Assembly (NCBI GenBank): GCA_036426205.1
Contig: CM071568.1
Coordinates: 118,344,891 to 118,408,890 of the forward strand
Length of the DNA stretch: 64,000 nt
DNA from: Ascaphus truei
Lineage: Eukaryota; Chordata; Amphibia; Anura; Ascaphidae
Direction: 5' to 3'
Under the pieces are notes generated by a model. That model was not told the origin of the DNA and did no database searches. It saw only the letters and a list, made by a program, of their open reading frames with translations. Every line of letters starts with the position of its first letter. Within the stretch, counting starts at the first letter, position 1. Below, piece after piece: positions 44,015-55,675 of the stretch. The position numbers and the translations under genes were made by a program.

Positions 44015-44635
44015 CCCATCTCAAAGAGGATTACACAATGGCAAAATTCCGAAAATTAACGACTCTGTGGAAAGAGGGGGTTGGCTGATTCAAGCGCAGT
44101 AAGCAGCAAGCTCCCATCTCTAAAAGGATTAGAGTACACGCAGGCGCAGTGAGGCGATTGACACTCGTCTAGGGACGGATTAAAAACACAATGATTTCAA
44201 AAGGCAGTTCATCATAATACTGTATTTTGATCCCTCACACCCCCCAAATACAGTACATAAAAGGCACACAAATCAACCATGTGCAGGCAAACGCACAGAT
44301 TTAATATCGTAATATCAAGATTGTTTTTGCAGGCTTGTGGATAAAATAACAGTTAAAAGTTACAGGCGCATGAGCAGGAATCAACTAGCTCCCATCCGAA
44401 AGAGGATTACACACAGGCGCATAGAGAGGTGATGCTATGTGCAAATCAAATTCGAGAAGGGATTTTCCAAAGCATTGACGTAAACAAAGTCTCAAAATTC
44501 CCATCTCAAAGAGAATTACATGCAGGCGCAGTGAGGCTTTGTAGCTAGGCTATGGACGGATTCAGAACACAATGGCAAGATTCAGTAAATTAACGACTCT
44601 GTGGAGAGGGGGGGGGTTGGGTGCGATCCATGCGC
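44015..44635 (+). repeat. transposon internal repeats, left group
   Basis: Diverged units each containing CTCCCATCTCAAAGAGGATT, CGCAGGCGCAGTGAGG, GGACGGATT, CACAATGGCAA and TTAACGACTCTGTGG. The same unit recurs at 50480-50735, on the other side of the LINE, so the array belongs to the host transposon and was split by the LINE. Confidence 0.8.
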
Positions 44636-44832
44636 AGGAAGTCAGACTCAACTCAATACCAACACCCTATCCTGCAATTTGCAGGAACTGCAATTGGCAT
44701 TAGACAGTGAGGTATTAAAGGAGCTTTTTAAGTGATAAATACAGTTAGACTATAGTTAATATACTCACTTCTTCATGCAAGACACAATAATCTCAGCTGA
44801 TATGACATGGATCTAATGGCATTCTCTTCACA

Positions 44833-46085
44833 GGTATGTTCCTGATGTGAAAACCTGTGGAGAAGACAGACTGACTCTGGCCTTGGATTGATATAAGTAT
44901 GTTCCTGATCTGCAAAACCTGTTAAAAGACAGACGATCTGGCCTTGTAGAATTGATATAAGTATGTTTGATGTGCAAAACCTGTGTAAAGACAGACTGAC
45001 TCTGGCCTTGTAGAATTGATATAAGTATGTTCCTGATGTGCAAAACCTGTGTAAAGACAGACTGACTCTGGCCTTGTAGATTGATATAAGTATGTTCCTG
45101 ATGTGCAAAACTTGTGTTAAAGAACAGACTGACTCTGGCCTTGTAGAATTGATATAAGTATGTTCTGATGTGCAAAACCTGTGTAAAAGACAGACTGACT
45201 CTGGCCTTGTAGAATTGATATAAGTATGTTCCTGATGTGCAAAACTGTTGTAAAAGACAGACTGACTCTGGCCTTGTAGAATGATATAAGTATGTTCCTG
45301 ATGTGCAAACCTGTGTAAAAGACAGACTGACTCTGGCCTTGTAGAATTGATATAAGTATGTTCCTGATGTGCAAAACCTGTGTAAAAGACAGACTGACTC
45401 TGGCCTTGTAGAATTGATATAAGTATGTTCCTGATGTGCAAAACCTGTGTAAAAGACAGACGACTCTGACCTTGTAGAATTGATATAGTTGTTGCTGATG
45501 TGCAAAACCTGTGTAAAAGACAGACTGACTTTGGCCTTGTAGAATTGATATAAAGTATGTTCCTGATGTGCAAAACTGTGTAAAAGAAAGACTGATCTGG
45601 CCTTGTAGAATTGATATAAGTATGTTCTGATGTGCAAAACCTGTGTAAAAGACAGACTGACTCTGCCTTGTAGAATTGATAAAGTATGTTCTGATGTGCA
45701 AAACCTGTGTGAAAGACAGACTGACTCTGGCTCTGTAGATTGATATAAGTATGTTTCCTGATGTGCAAAACCTGTGTAAAAGACAGACTGACTCTGGCCT
45801 TGTAGAATTGATATAAGTATGTTCCTGATGTGCAAAACCTGTGTAAAAGACAGACTGACTCGGCCTGTAGAATGATATAAGTATGCTCTGATGTGCAAAC
45901 CTTGTAAAGACAGACTGACCTCTGGCTTTGTAGAATTGATATAAGTATGCTCTTGATGTGCAAAACCTGTGTAAAAGACAGACTGACTCTGGCCTTGTAG
46001 AATTGATATAAGTATGTTCCTGATGTGCAAAACCTGTGTAAAAGACAGACTGACTCTGGCCTTGTAGAATTGATATAAGTTAGTA
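44833..46085 (+). repeat. 67-bp satellite, about 19 units, in LINE 5' region
   Basis: Units of the form GATGTGCAAAACCTGTGTAA...AGACAGACTGACTCTGGCC...TTGTAGAATTGATATAAG...TATGTTCCT. Length varies by 1-4 bases. A single diverged unit recurs near 46740-46830 between two copies of a 225-bp 5' segment, which ties the array to the LINE 5' region. The minus strand is open in all three frames of the unit, giving a 466-codon frame that I do not regard as a gene. Confidence 0.93.
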
Positions 46086-46349
46086 TGTTTGAATTTTTTT
46101 TTTTTCCTTTTAACTCTGTGCTGTTAATTGACCAACTGGAACAAGCTGATTGATTGGGGAGGGGGAGGGTCATGTGACTGTTTTAGCTGTATAATACCAA
46201 CACCTCTTCTGCAATTTGCAGGAACTGCAATAGGCATTAGACAGTGAGGCATTTAAAGTGAGCTTTTTAAGTGATAAATACAGTTAGACTATAGTTTGAC
46301 TAGAGGTGACTGGGGACTGGATCTACTGCACACTCTTTTACTCAAGACA

Positions 46350-47057
46350 ACAAACGGTAAGCTATTCAGATCACATTATGATCCCATGCTTGCTAACCTG
46401 CCTATTTCAACCCCCCACCCTTTACAACTTATTTACTGCAGTCTCTCTCAAAACTGACTGCACAATACACTGAAACCCTGAACTGACTCTAGCATTGCAA
46501 TACAGCTAAACATTTGACAAGGAACAGGCACACACCTGCTTTTAGTCTGCTCACACTCACTCTGCTCACAACAGAACATCTTTGCTGCATTGGGCAGGAA
46601 TTGCATTAGGCAGTGAGGCATTTCAAGTGAGCTTTTAAGTGATAAATACAGTTACACTACAGTTAATATACTCACTTTCTTCATGCAATGACCAATAACC
46701 TCAGCTGATATGACATGGATCTAATTGCATTCTCTTCACAGGTATGTTCCTGATGCTGTGCAAATCCCCCGGGTAAAAAGCCTGACTGTGGCCTTGTAGA
46801 ATTGATATAAGTATGTTCCTAATGCTGTGCAAACGGTAAGCTATTCAGATCGCACTATGATCCCAAGCTTGCTAACCTGCCTATTTCAACCCCCCACCCC
46901 TTTACAATTTATTTACTGCAGCCTCTCCCAAAACTGACTGCACAATACACTGAAACCCTGAACTGACTCTAGCATTGCAATACAGCTAAACATTTGACAA
47001 GGAACAGGCACACACCTGCTGTTAGTCTGCTCACACTCACTCTGCTCACAACAGATC
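46350..47057 (+). repeat. duplicated LINE 5' segments
   Basis: 46350-46575 and 46827-47057 are near-identical (ACGGTAAGCTATTCAGATC...CATTTGACAAGGAACAGGC...CTGCTCACAACAGA). A second segment (GGAATTGCATTAGGCAGTGAGG...CTTTTTAAGTGATAAATACAG) occurs near 44690, 46215 and 46600. Tandem 5' units of this kind often carry promoter activity in LINEs; here that is inference. Confidence 0.85.
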
Positions 47058-47084
47058 CTTGCAGCACTGCCTACCTCTGGCATC

Positions 47085-50000
47085 ATGAACCTGCTATGTA
47101 TTTTAACTTTTTTCTTTCTCCTGGCCTCATGGAGATGTTACTCCCTCTATCCACTACAAACTCCTCCATCCTGGCCCACACCCAACATGACCATACACCC
47201 TGGACTACTCAAAAGCCTTGCACTATCTACTGAATGTTGGTGGAGAACTCTAAAAACCAGCACACCAACCACTGCTCACTTAAATGGCAAACACCACAAA
47301 TCTACAACTTTCAAACAACTAACCAAATTTCTACTCATACTATTACTTTCTTTAGCAGGTGATATTGAACCTAACCCAGGTCCTCCCATTTCAGCTCTGT
47401 TCCATGCCCCTGAGAATTTCACCTTTAAATTCCAAAAAGGGCTATCTGTCGCCCATATAAACATTCGGACCCTGCTGCCCAAACTGGACGAACTAAGGGC
47501 ATGGTGCCTTATGCATAAACCCAAAGCCATCGTTCTTACAGAAACATGGCTATCCCCTAAAACTCCTTATGCAAATATTGCCATTCATGGATACTCCATT
47601 TTTAGGAGAGATAGGTCAAAGAGAGGAGGAGGGGTGTTATTTTATATTGCAGACACATTACAATTTACACTGTTAAATTGCCCACCAAGCCCACCCTCTT
47701 TTGAAATTCTAGTTGGCAAAATCTGCCTCCCCTTTTCTAAGCCCATCTTTCTTGCTGGCATCTACCGCCCCCTTAAAGCCCCTCTACAATCCTTGACTGA
47801 TATCACCAAATTTCTTGGCTCCATTTCCTCTCTGAATGAGAAGAGTGAGCTGCTAGTTCTTGGGGATTTCAACTTCAATTGCTTGACCCTAAAAACGACA
47901 AAATCCAGATACAACTCAAGTCACTTCACCTATCGCAACTCATTTCCCAACCCACACGGATAAACCTGAAATCGCATAACCATTCCTTGCTAGACTGGAT
48001 TCTCTCCTCAAACCCCAGCAGAATCCAATCCTCTGGCATCCTTCCTGATATTTTCAGTGACCATGCAATAGTGTACTGTGTAAGGAAAATTAAACCGCCC
48101 CATTCAATCCCTAAAGTTCTCCTCACTAGAACATTTAAAAACTTTAACCCACAAAAGTTTCTGGATGACCTTACCAACTGCCCATGGCACAGAATCGATT
48201 TAATTCCCGACCCTGATTCTGCGCTCGACTATTTCCAATCCGCGTTCTTAAAACTCTGCGATACCCATGCTCCACTATGCAAAATAAGGGTACGGTGGGC
48301 CCACCTTCCATGGGTTACACCTGGCCTTATAGCACTCTACCAGTTCAGGGATGCCTTGTGGAAAAGCTACAAAGTAACTGGCACTACCAAGGATCGCAAT
48401 CACCACAGATGCATGCGGAACATGTGCACAAGGCAAACAAGGCACGCAAAAGCACAATATTACTCTGACAATCTCCACCAGAATACATCAAACCCAGCTA
48501 ACTTCTGGAAGGTTATCAACCATATATTCCAGCCTCCTAACCATCAACAACCAAGTAATATCACTAAGGGGGATATTACTCTGACAAACCCCACTGACAT
48601 CGCAAATGCATTCAATGATTACTTTGTGGGGTGTGCCACTAACTTATTAGCGAAACGCAGCACAAACCCCAAACATGAATCTCATCCTGGGAGTATCCCT
48701 ACAGTCCCACCCCCTCCCAGCACTGCCCACAATTTACAATTTGGCCCAGTATCTGAAGAGGAGATTATACAAGCGCTCCTCAAACTAAAACTAAGCAGCC
48801 AATGTGGACTCGACTTACTACAATCTAGGTTCCTACAACTTGGTGCCCCAGCCATTGCCAAACCAATTGTGTCCATAGTCAACTCTATCATGTCTGCAAG
48901 CCATATCCCTAAGACCTGGAAAACTGCCAGAGTTGTCCAATCTTCAAAAGTGGGGACAAAAACACTGTCTCAAACTACAGGCCAATCTCACTTCTCCCAA
49001 TTCTATCCAAAGTCATGGAAAAATGTGTCCACTCCCAATTAAGCGATTTCTACACCAAGACAAATTTCCCTAGCCAATTCCAATCTGGATTTCGCCTCAA
49101 ACACTCCACCGTAACTACCCTGCTAAAAGTTTGCAATGAAATCCAGTGTGGAATGGAACGGGGACAACTCACTGGTGCAGTATTCCTAGATTTTGCAAAG
49201 GCTTTTGACACAGTCGGTCATGCTATCCTGCTTAACAAACTCCAGAGCTATGGAATAGGGAAACATGCTTTAAACTGGTTTCAGTCCTACCTATCAGGAA
49301 GATCCCAACATGTGTCCATCTCAGGCTCTAACTCCAACCCCCTGGATATCACCTGTGGTGTCCCGCAAGGGCCCCTACTCTTCTCAGTGTTCATTAATGA
49401 TCTTCCCACAGCTTGTAAGGAAGCCTCAATACACATGTATGCAGATGACACAATCCTATATGCACACAGGCATAGCCTCTCTGACCTTCAACACATACTT
49501 CAGTCTGACTTTTTGAGACTCGAAAACTGGATTTCCCAAAACAAACTGTTTTTAAACACTGACAAGACTGTAACAATGGTATTTGGGACCAAGACTAAAT
49601 TTGTAAAGCTTCCAGTGACTGAGCTCCTGATTAGAACCAACACTAGCACCACCCTAACAACTGTCACTAGTTTTAAATACCTGGGCTTATGGTTTGACTC
49701 CCACTTAACATTCGGGATGCACATTGATACCCTGACGACCTATGCCAAACTAAGGGTACTTTACAGGAACAAATCCTTCCTAAATCTCCTGGTCAGAAAG
49801 CGTATCGCACAGCAGATGCTAATGCCAATTATTGACTATGGAGACATAGTATATGGCTCGGCTCCTCAAACCCACCTTAGAAAACTTGACACCCTCTACA
49901 ATTCAATTTGTCGTTTTGTTCTCCAATGCAACTACAACACACATCACTGCGAAATGCTCAAAGAACTAGATTAGTCAACACTAGAGTCTAGGCGCAAAGT

Positions 50001-50292
50001 TCACCTTTCCTGTCTTGCCTCCAAATTCTTCATGGGCAAGCTACCCAGCTACCTGAACAAGCTCCTCACCCCTACCACCTGCAGCACTTATCACCTGAGA
50101 TCAGACTCCAAAAGACTATTCATGTTCCCAAGACTCAACAATGTATCCGGACGTTTCTCCTTCTCCTTCCGTGCACCCCAAAACTGGAACAACCTACCAG
50201 AGACTCTCACATCCACCACCAGTTTAAGTTCTTTCAAATCTAAGGCTGTCTCACATTTTAACCTGGTCTATAACTGTTTCATACGCTCATAA
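47085..50292 (+). pseudogene. L2/CR1-type LINE protein: 2A, endonuclease, RT
   Basis: Starts MNLLCIL with a hydrophobic, signal-like segment. Residues 93-100 are DIEPNPGP (47361-47384) after LLILLLSLAG, a canonical 2A ribosome-skipping motif. Endonuclease: HINIRTLLPK, LTETWLS, GGGVLFYI, LAGIYRP, LGDFNFN, then DHAIV. RT: DFAKAFDTVGH with the first Asp, CGVPQGPLLFSVFINDLP, and MYADDTILY with the catalytic Asp pair at 49444-49449. The C-terminus ends at 50290-50292 (SRFSFSFRAPQNWNNLP). Lesions: frameshifts near 47880 and 48938, TAG at 49972-49974, and apparent loss of four residues after VPQG, where related RTs read VPQGS-x-LGP. Related APE-type LINEs are known to use 2A. Confidence 0.93.
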
Positions 50293-50479
50293 TATATATT
50301 TTCTTTAACTGTGCACACAATGTCTTGTATATAATGTATACCCTGTTCATTTATGTAACTATTTGTAACTATGTTCTATTTGTTTTACTCTGTGCCCAGG
50401 ACATACTTGAAAACGAGAGGTAACTCTCAATGTATTACTTCCTGGTAAAATATTTTATAAATAAATAAATAAATAAATA

Positions 50480-50735
50480 ATCTCAAAAAGGATTACAAGC
50501 AGGCGCACTGAGGCTTTGTAGCTCGGCTATGGACGGAATCAGAACACAATGGCAAGATTCAGTAAATTAATGACTCTGAGGAGAGGGGGGGGTTGGGTGA
50601 CTCATGCGCAGTAAGCAGCTCCCATCTCAAAAAGGATTACACGCAGGCGCACTGAGGCTTTGTAGCTCGGCTATGGACGGATTCAGAACACAATGGCAAG
50701 ATTCAGTAAATTAACGACTCCGTGGAATTTCAAAT
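50480..50735 (+). repeat. transposon internal repeats, right group
   Basis: Two units of the same repeat as 44015-44635: AAAAAGGATTACACGCAGGCGCACTGAGG...TTTGTAGCTCGGCTATGGACGG...AATGGCAAGATTCAGTAAATTAA. Unit about 140-150 bp. Confidence 0.88.
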
Positions 50736-51616
50736 CCTTGAGCTAGCGTTCGTGGGGGAGGGGGCTACAGGTACAGCTGCATGAAGTTCAAAGCTAAAGA
50801 CATACTTTAATATCAAAAGGCAGTTCATCATAATAATACACCCCCAAATACAGTACGTAAAAAGCACACAAATCAACCATGTGCAGTTAAACGCACAGGG
50901 TCTCAGTCAAAAGCTACAGCACAGATTGAAAATCGTAATACAGTAAGATGGTTTTTGCAGGCTTGTGGAGAGAAAAAAATTACAATAAAAATTTTTTTTC
51001 TAATTTTATTTTGGTCACTCACTCAGGCAAGCAAGCAGTGGTGGGCGAAGTTACAGGCGCATGCGCATTAAATTCCTGCTGTCAAGCTGGAATGTTATTG
51101 AAAGCAGACACACGTTCAAAGGAATGGTGTGGGAGAGATGTACTGCATTGCACAGACGATAAGAAGTTGAAATACCCTGCAGTGCAGTTAATTATCCTGA
51201 GCGATGGGAGAGCGATGTACAGTATATGCAGAAATGTGACACTGTTACAGTACTGTACACGCCTATGCGTTTCAACAATTTTCAAATGAGACATACTGTA
51301 CAGCAGCACAGCACTGCAAATGCATGTATACTTTAAATATGCAAATTTACAATTACTGCGCGCGCACACACAGACTGTGTACTGATGTAGGTTGAACCGC
51401 GAAGGTATTAGACTTCCAAAACAATAGCTCGCAAACGCCCCCCTGAGTTTTTACACGGCATTGCAGTATGGCGACACCAAGAATAAAATGCTAATATCAC
51501 GAGCGCGAAAATAACGCAGTTCACTCCGGGCGAAAACGACAAAAAAACGCACCTAACTGGGATAATCTAAAAGCCGGCGATCTAGCCGACTTAGACTCAG
51601 ATCGGCCGCCACTGTA

Positions 51617-52914
51617 CAGTTTAGTCTTGGACAGAGCTAGAGTGCACCTGGAACACACTGGTACACACTGCTGACACTTACATTAATAACAGGGACAGTG
51701 TAATAAAAGTTCTTTCTCAGAGTAGGAAAAAAAAAAGAGAGGACTGATCAGAAGAGTTAAGGAATGGGACCGAAGAATACAGAAGACACAAAAGAGGAGG
51801 AGGTGGGATGCAGGACATGAGTCAGTAAAGAGCAAGGACTGATCAAAGGAGGAGAAGGGCGTCAAAAAGGGGTTAAGGACCGATCAGAGTAGAAGAAGGG
51901 TGGGATAGATGAGGGTAAGGACCAGTCAGAAGAGTAGTAGGGTGAGACAGAGGTAAAGAGGACAAGAACAAAGGCATAAGGCAACTGGAGGTACTGAGAG
52001 GGAGAGACAAACTGAGACAAGAAAAGCATAGAGAGATACCTTAGAGATAAAAAGACAAGGGAGAACAGAGAGAAAGAGACAAACAGTGAAGTGTGTGAAA
52101 CTGAATATGTGTATACCTGTATAATATAAATATCTTTTATACATATGTATTTGCACAAACTATTTCTATACAGCCCTCCTATCATTTTTTCTATGCTCGT
52201 TATATGATAAATGCATACTCTTTATGCACCATCTTAGATATATTTTGTATTTTATGGATATGTTAACCCTTTGACTGTCAGAAGGGTGAGCAGCACATTG
52301 CTTACCAATGTTTTACCGGCTCCTCTGGTGGTGAAGCAGTTAATGTACTATTTTATGGCACTGAAAAATTACTATAATTGTGAATTTTCTAAGCATGGCG
52401 AAGAGACACCTCCCTAATCAGTGAAGTTTTGAAATCACATAATTCCTGCCACAGCTGTTTATGAAAATGAATACTGTATGTACTGTATTACATATTCTCT
52501 GGTACTGCTTCCTGTGATGATATGAAAGAATAAATAAACAACCCATGTTTTCATTATGAGAGCATGCACCAGATGAGAGAACAGATTTAGCCAAAATTAC
52601 TGTCCTTGTGGCTGCGGAGAAAAATACAGGCAACCGTGGCCCGAAAGCTTTTCAATCGGACCCAGCAGCATTATTAATTTTCTTGATGGGTCATCCTGCA
52701 GGAAGAAAAAAATGATACTCACAATTCAGATAAGCTGCGCAGGTCTCTGCCTGCTATCTCATCATCTCTCTGCTTGTATCTGTCTCCCCACTCACTGAAA
52801 GTAAGCAGAACTGTACTGTAATCCCTTCCCCTTTGATGTAGATGCAATACAACAAACAGCTTTCCATGACTAAAGTACCAGCACTCCTTAGGTCTTGCAA
52901 AAATTCATCAATAT
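51617..52914. other. no gene; purine-rich minisatellite
   Basis: 51740-51960 repeats AAGGACTGATCAGAAGAG-like and GGAGGAGAAGGG-like words with roughly 50-bp spacing. The remainder is AT-rich. Open frames of 60-107 codons on the minus strand are Ser/Phe-rich translations of this purine tract and are not supported. Confidence 0.5.
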
Positions 52915-52936
52915 TTATTCAGGTGGTTCTATGTTT

Positions 52937-53000
52937 TGATCTATAACACAGACTTTTGTCAAGATGACAAAGATCTGTGTTGTAGACCGAAACGTTGAAC
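52937..53000 (+). ncRNA. hammerhead-like motif within a palindrome, degenerate
   Basis: CTATAACACAGA...CTTTTGTCA and its complement TGACAAAGATCTGTGTTGTAG form a hairpin at 52937-52988, followed by ACCGAAACGTTG. The AAGATGACAAAG...AGACCGAAACG part resembles a decayed CTGATGA-stem-GAAACG core. Likely part of a Penelope pseudo-LTR remnant; inactive. Confidence 0.35.
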
Positions 53001-53129
53001 AACCAAAATAAATATTGATTGAATTTTTGCATGACCTAAGGAGTGCCAGTAAAGATAGGAAAATCCACCAAGATCCGTTTCCCTGGTTTTTGTTGTTGTA
53101 ACCCATCTCAATGTGTTTCGTAGTGTAAA

Positions 53130-53410
53130 ATCTGCAAACGGATTTTGGCGGTTTCAATCCACGCAAATTAATAAAAAAAACACAATTGGATTCTTAACAA
53201 TCCACTAATGTAGTGCTGAATCCGCGTATTGGATTCTACAAATCCGTCCATGGGTAGCGAAATCTGCGGAGTGTATTGGTAATAATAAAAAAAATATGCA
53301 AAACGCGAATCAGCCTTTTTCAGATTTATCCGCTAAATTCCGTGGACCAAAGGAACCGGACGATCCACTGCGGATTCAAATCCACCCCAAAAATTCACCA
53401 TCTCTAAGTG
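53130..53410 (+). repeat. TGGATT-rich dispersed repeat, copy B
   Basis: Same orientation as copy A at 28073-28443; shares TCCGTGGACCAAAGGA and many GGATT/AATCC words. Ends near CACCATCTCTAAGTGCC, whose complement starts with the TAGAGATGG word seen at the start of copy A (CTAGAGATAGG), so the ends may be inverted repeats. Confidence 0.55.
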
Positions 53411-55398
53411 CCAGTACTTTCCTAATGGAAAGCTGTTAGTTGCATTATGATATTGTCTCCATGCAGAGGGCGAACCACCGAGCACCCATGGAATTTTTTC
53501 TTCATCCGGTCATACGAGTGCCTCTAATTCATTTAGCTGCTAGTAAGAGGTTCTTCATCTGAGGAGGTTACTATGTAGCCATATATGGCCATCAAGAGGC
53601 TGGAGAGTGTTTCCTGTCCTGTCCAGCCCCCTAGATGATGTAGATAACCCTATGTGGCAATAAAGGGTAGCTTCTCCCTCATGATGAAGAGCCCACATAA
53701 AGGCATCTTCATCATGAAGGCAGAAGGAATTACAGCCCTACCTTCAGTAAGCGGGGAGACAGAAATCCAAGCAGAGAGATGTAGAGATTCAGAGACGGCA
53801 GCCAGGGACCTGCTCAGCTCATCTATGTGAATATTTTTTTTTCTCCCTGCAGATGACCTAGGAGGATTAATGCTATGGGGTCCCGTTCAGAAGCATGAAA
53901 CCCTGCGGGGGTAATCATCCTGGGAAACCTGAAGGAAACTTGACCTGCGTAAGCTCTACCAATGATTAGGCAGCACTCCAGCCGCACCAGAGCAATGTAA
54001 ATTGCGGCACCGAGCACAGTAATTTGGCTACATATATAGCTGTATAGTTATATTGCTGAGTGTGTCCCCTTTTTTTTAATTAAAATATGTATTATTATGT
54101 GGGAGAGCACCTACCTAAATTGTACTGTATTAAAGTGCGGCTCAACAAAATAACTTCTGTTTGGCAGCTTACAGTATTTTGGTTATACAGTAGTATTGCT
54201 TTGTGAAAAAAAAATAATTGTTTTAGTGAATATGATTAGTCTGCATTTCATGGTGTGTTGATTACGTATGTTATTTTTAAATGCAAATCATGTTCTTATA
54301 ATTACCTAGCTATTTTCTGTGCTGTAATTATACTTCTATATGTAATTAGTACTTCCTAACGCTTGCTGCTAAGTATTGAAATTGCAAAACACTAATGTAT
54401 AATGCATACAATTCACTTATGGTGCATCACAAATATAATCTTAAAATGGGAAAACCGTGGTCTTCCTCAAGTGTATGACTTTTGAACAACCAATCTTCTT
54501 GATTACGTACCAAGTGGGTGAGTGACAATGTTTCATTAGTTTGAAAATGGCAGTTCAAAATGTATGCAAGTTATACAACTGTTTATTATATTTTCCTTGT
54601 TTTTTTTTTCCGTTTCTTTTAAACTTTATTAAAACTTTAAAGCATTTTTCTGGAATGTAGTTACATTTAACTTTCAGGAAAGGGCATTCATCTTATGATC
54701 TACAGTTGCTTCCTTTTTATAGTATTCAAATATAGTTAATATGATTTTAAGAAAATCATGAAAATGTGTTAATCTAACTTGGCATGCACAACGTCATGCT
54801 ATAGTCACAAAGCAAATAACATGATGTTACAGTACCATAATGGGCTACCACTGCTGCGATGTTTATCACATGATTTGCCATTGAAACAAACTGGTAATAA
54901 CATTGAGCGATTTTGCAATCTAATTTGGCGACAGCACGCTGTAACAAGTGCAATAATAGCTGTATTTCTGTTGCCATTCTTTTTAACTCACAATATTTTA
55001 AAATTGAATGCAAGTGTACGCAGAAGGGCCTACTGTAAATCATATGAATCTGTGGTTTACAAAGAAGAGCTTTGGTTAACGCAATGCTATTTAAGTCATA
55101 TCTAAATTAGGCATTAATGACCAATTTCCCATATAAGGATTTCCTGTGGTAGCCAATTAACAATCTAAAATGTAGGTGTTGGTGGTACAGAGAACATGAG
55201 TAGAGGAGTGAGAGTGATGGAGAAGGAGGAAGATGAGAGTGAATTAAGGAGAGGAGAGGTAGAAGACAAAGAAGGGAAAGAAGGGCACAACAAGGCTTGC
55301 TTGGCCTTAGAATATGACATTACAGGGAGATTAGAGTTAGCTACCATGGCTTTATAGTGACCACATGACCACATTTAGGGTTCATATGGAATCTGAGT
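53411..55398. other. no recognised gene
   Basis: AT-rich to moderate GC. Short open frames (54774-55105, 55165-55374) overlap on both strands; the purine-rich stretch at 55190-55280 explains one of them. Nothing assigned. Confidence 0.45.
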
Positions 55399-55675
55399 GG
55401 CCTATTCATTAAAATCTGGTGTTACTTTCTGGACGGAAACTCACATATTACATGGATTTGCATCTCGCCACCACTTGTCCAAACCGTGCAAAAACATGTT
55501 CTTCACAAAATTTGGTTCCATTTATGCAATTCTACACAGTATGCAACTGTTGCATGCAAATAAAGCAAACTTGTAAAATTACATGTTTATGGTCTATTCA
55601 TCAAGCTACCGTATGAATTTGCAGATGGCCCGTAAAGTCATGGTCATAAATAAGTGAGTATATATTACATACATA

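Larger units (their letters stand above)
44640..50478 (+). mobile_element. L2/CR1-group LINE
   Basis: Long 5' region made of repeated segments, one protein with 2A peptide, apurinic endonuclease and RT, and a 3' end CTTCCTGGTAAAATATTTTA followed by (AAAT)n. The 3' tail and YADD-type RT fit the L2/CR1/Rex1 group; I cannot place it further. It sits inside the internal repeat array of the forkhead-DDE transposon on the same strand. Only three gene-breaking lesions and one in-frame deletion, so it is a young copy. Confidence 0.88.
39643..51614 (+). mobile_element. large Tc1/mariner-superfamily transposon with forkhead-DDE gene
   Basis: Left end CTGCTGCGGCTCAGCTGAGT and right end the complement of CAGTGGCGGCCGATCTGAGT, each next to TA (39641-39642 and 51615-51616). 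The inverted similarity goes on: TCTAAC...ATCGCCGG and, further in, TGGAGCATGCCGCATTCATT against CGGAGTGAACTGCGTTATTT, about 105 bp in all. Inside is a five-exon transposase pseudogene. The 11,972-bp length includes a nested 5.8-kb LINE, so the original was about 6.1 kb. Subterminal 140-150-bp repeats carrying TTAACGACTCTGTGGA and GATTACACGCAGGCGCA occur on both sides of the LINE. TA flanks and transposase type agree with the IS630/Tc1/mariner superfamily; the inverted repeats are imperfect, so borders need checking. Confidence 0.75.

Noticed and set aside
44833..46085. Regular ~67-bp periodicity resembling a CRISPR array
   Set aside because: Units are similar over their whole length, with no unique spacers, and the sequence is eukaryotic.
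44773..46173. 466-codon minus-strand open frame
   Set aside because: It is translation of the 67-bp satellite cycling through three frames, with no domain and no start context; kept only as an observation.
51683..52185. Ser/Phe/Leu-rich minus-strand frames suggesting a membrane protein
   Set aside because: They are the complement of a purine-rich minisatellite.
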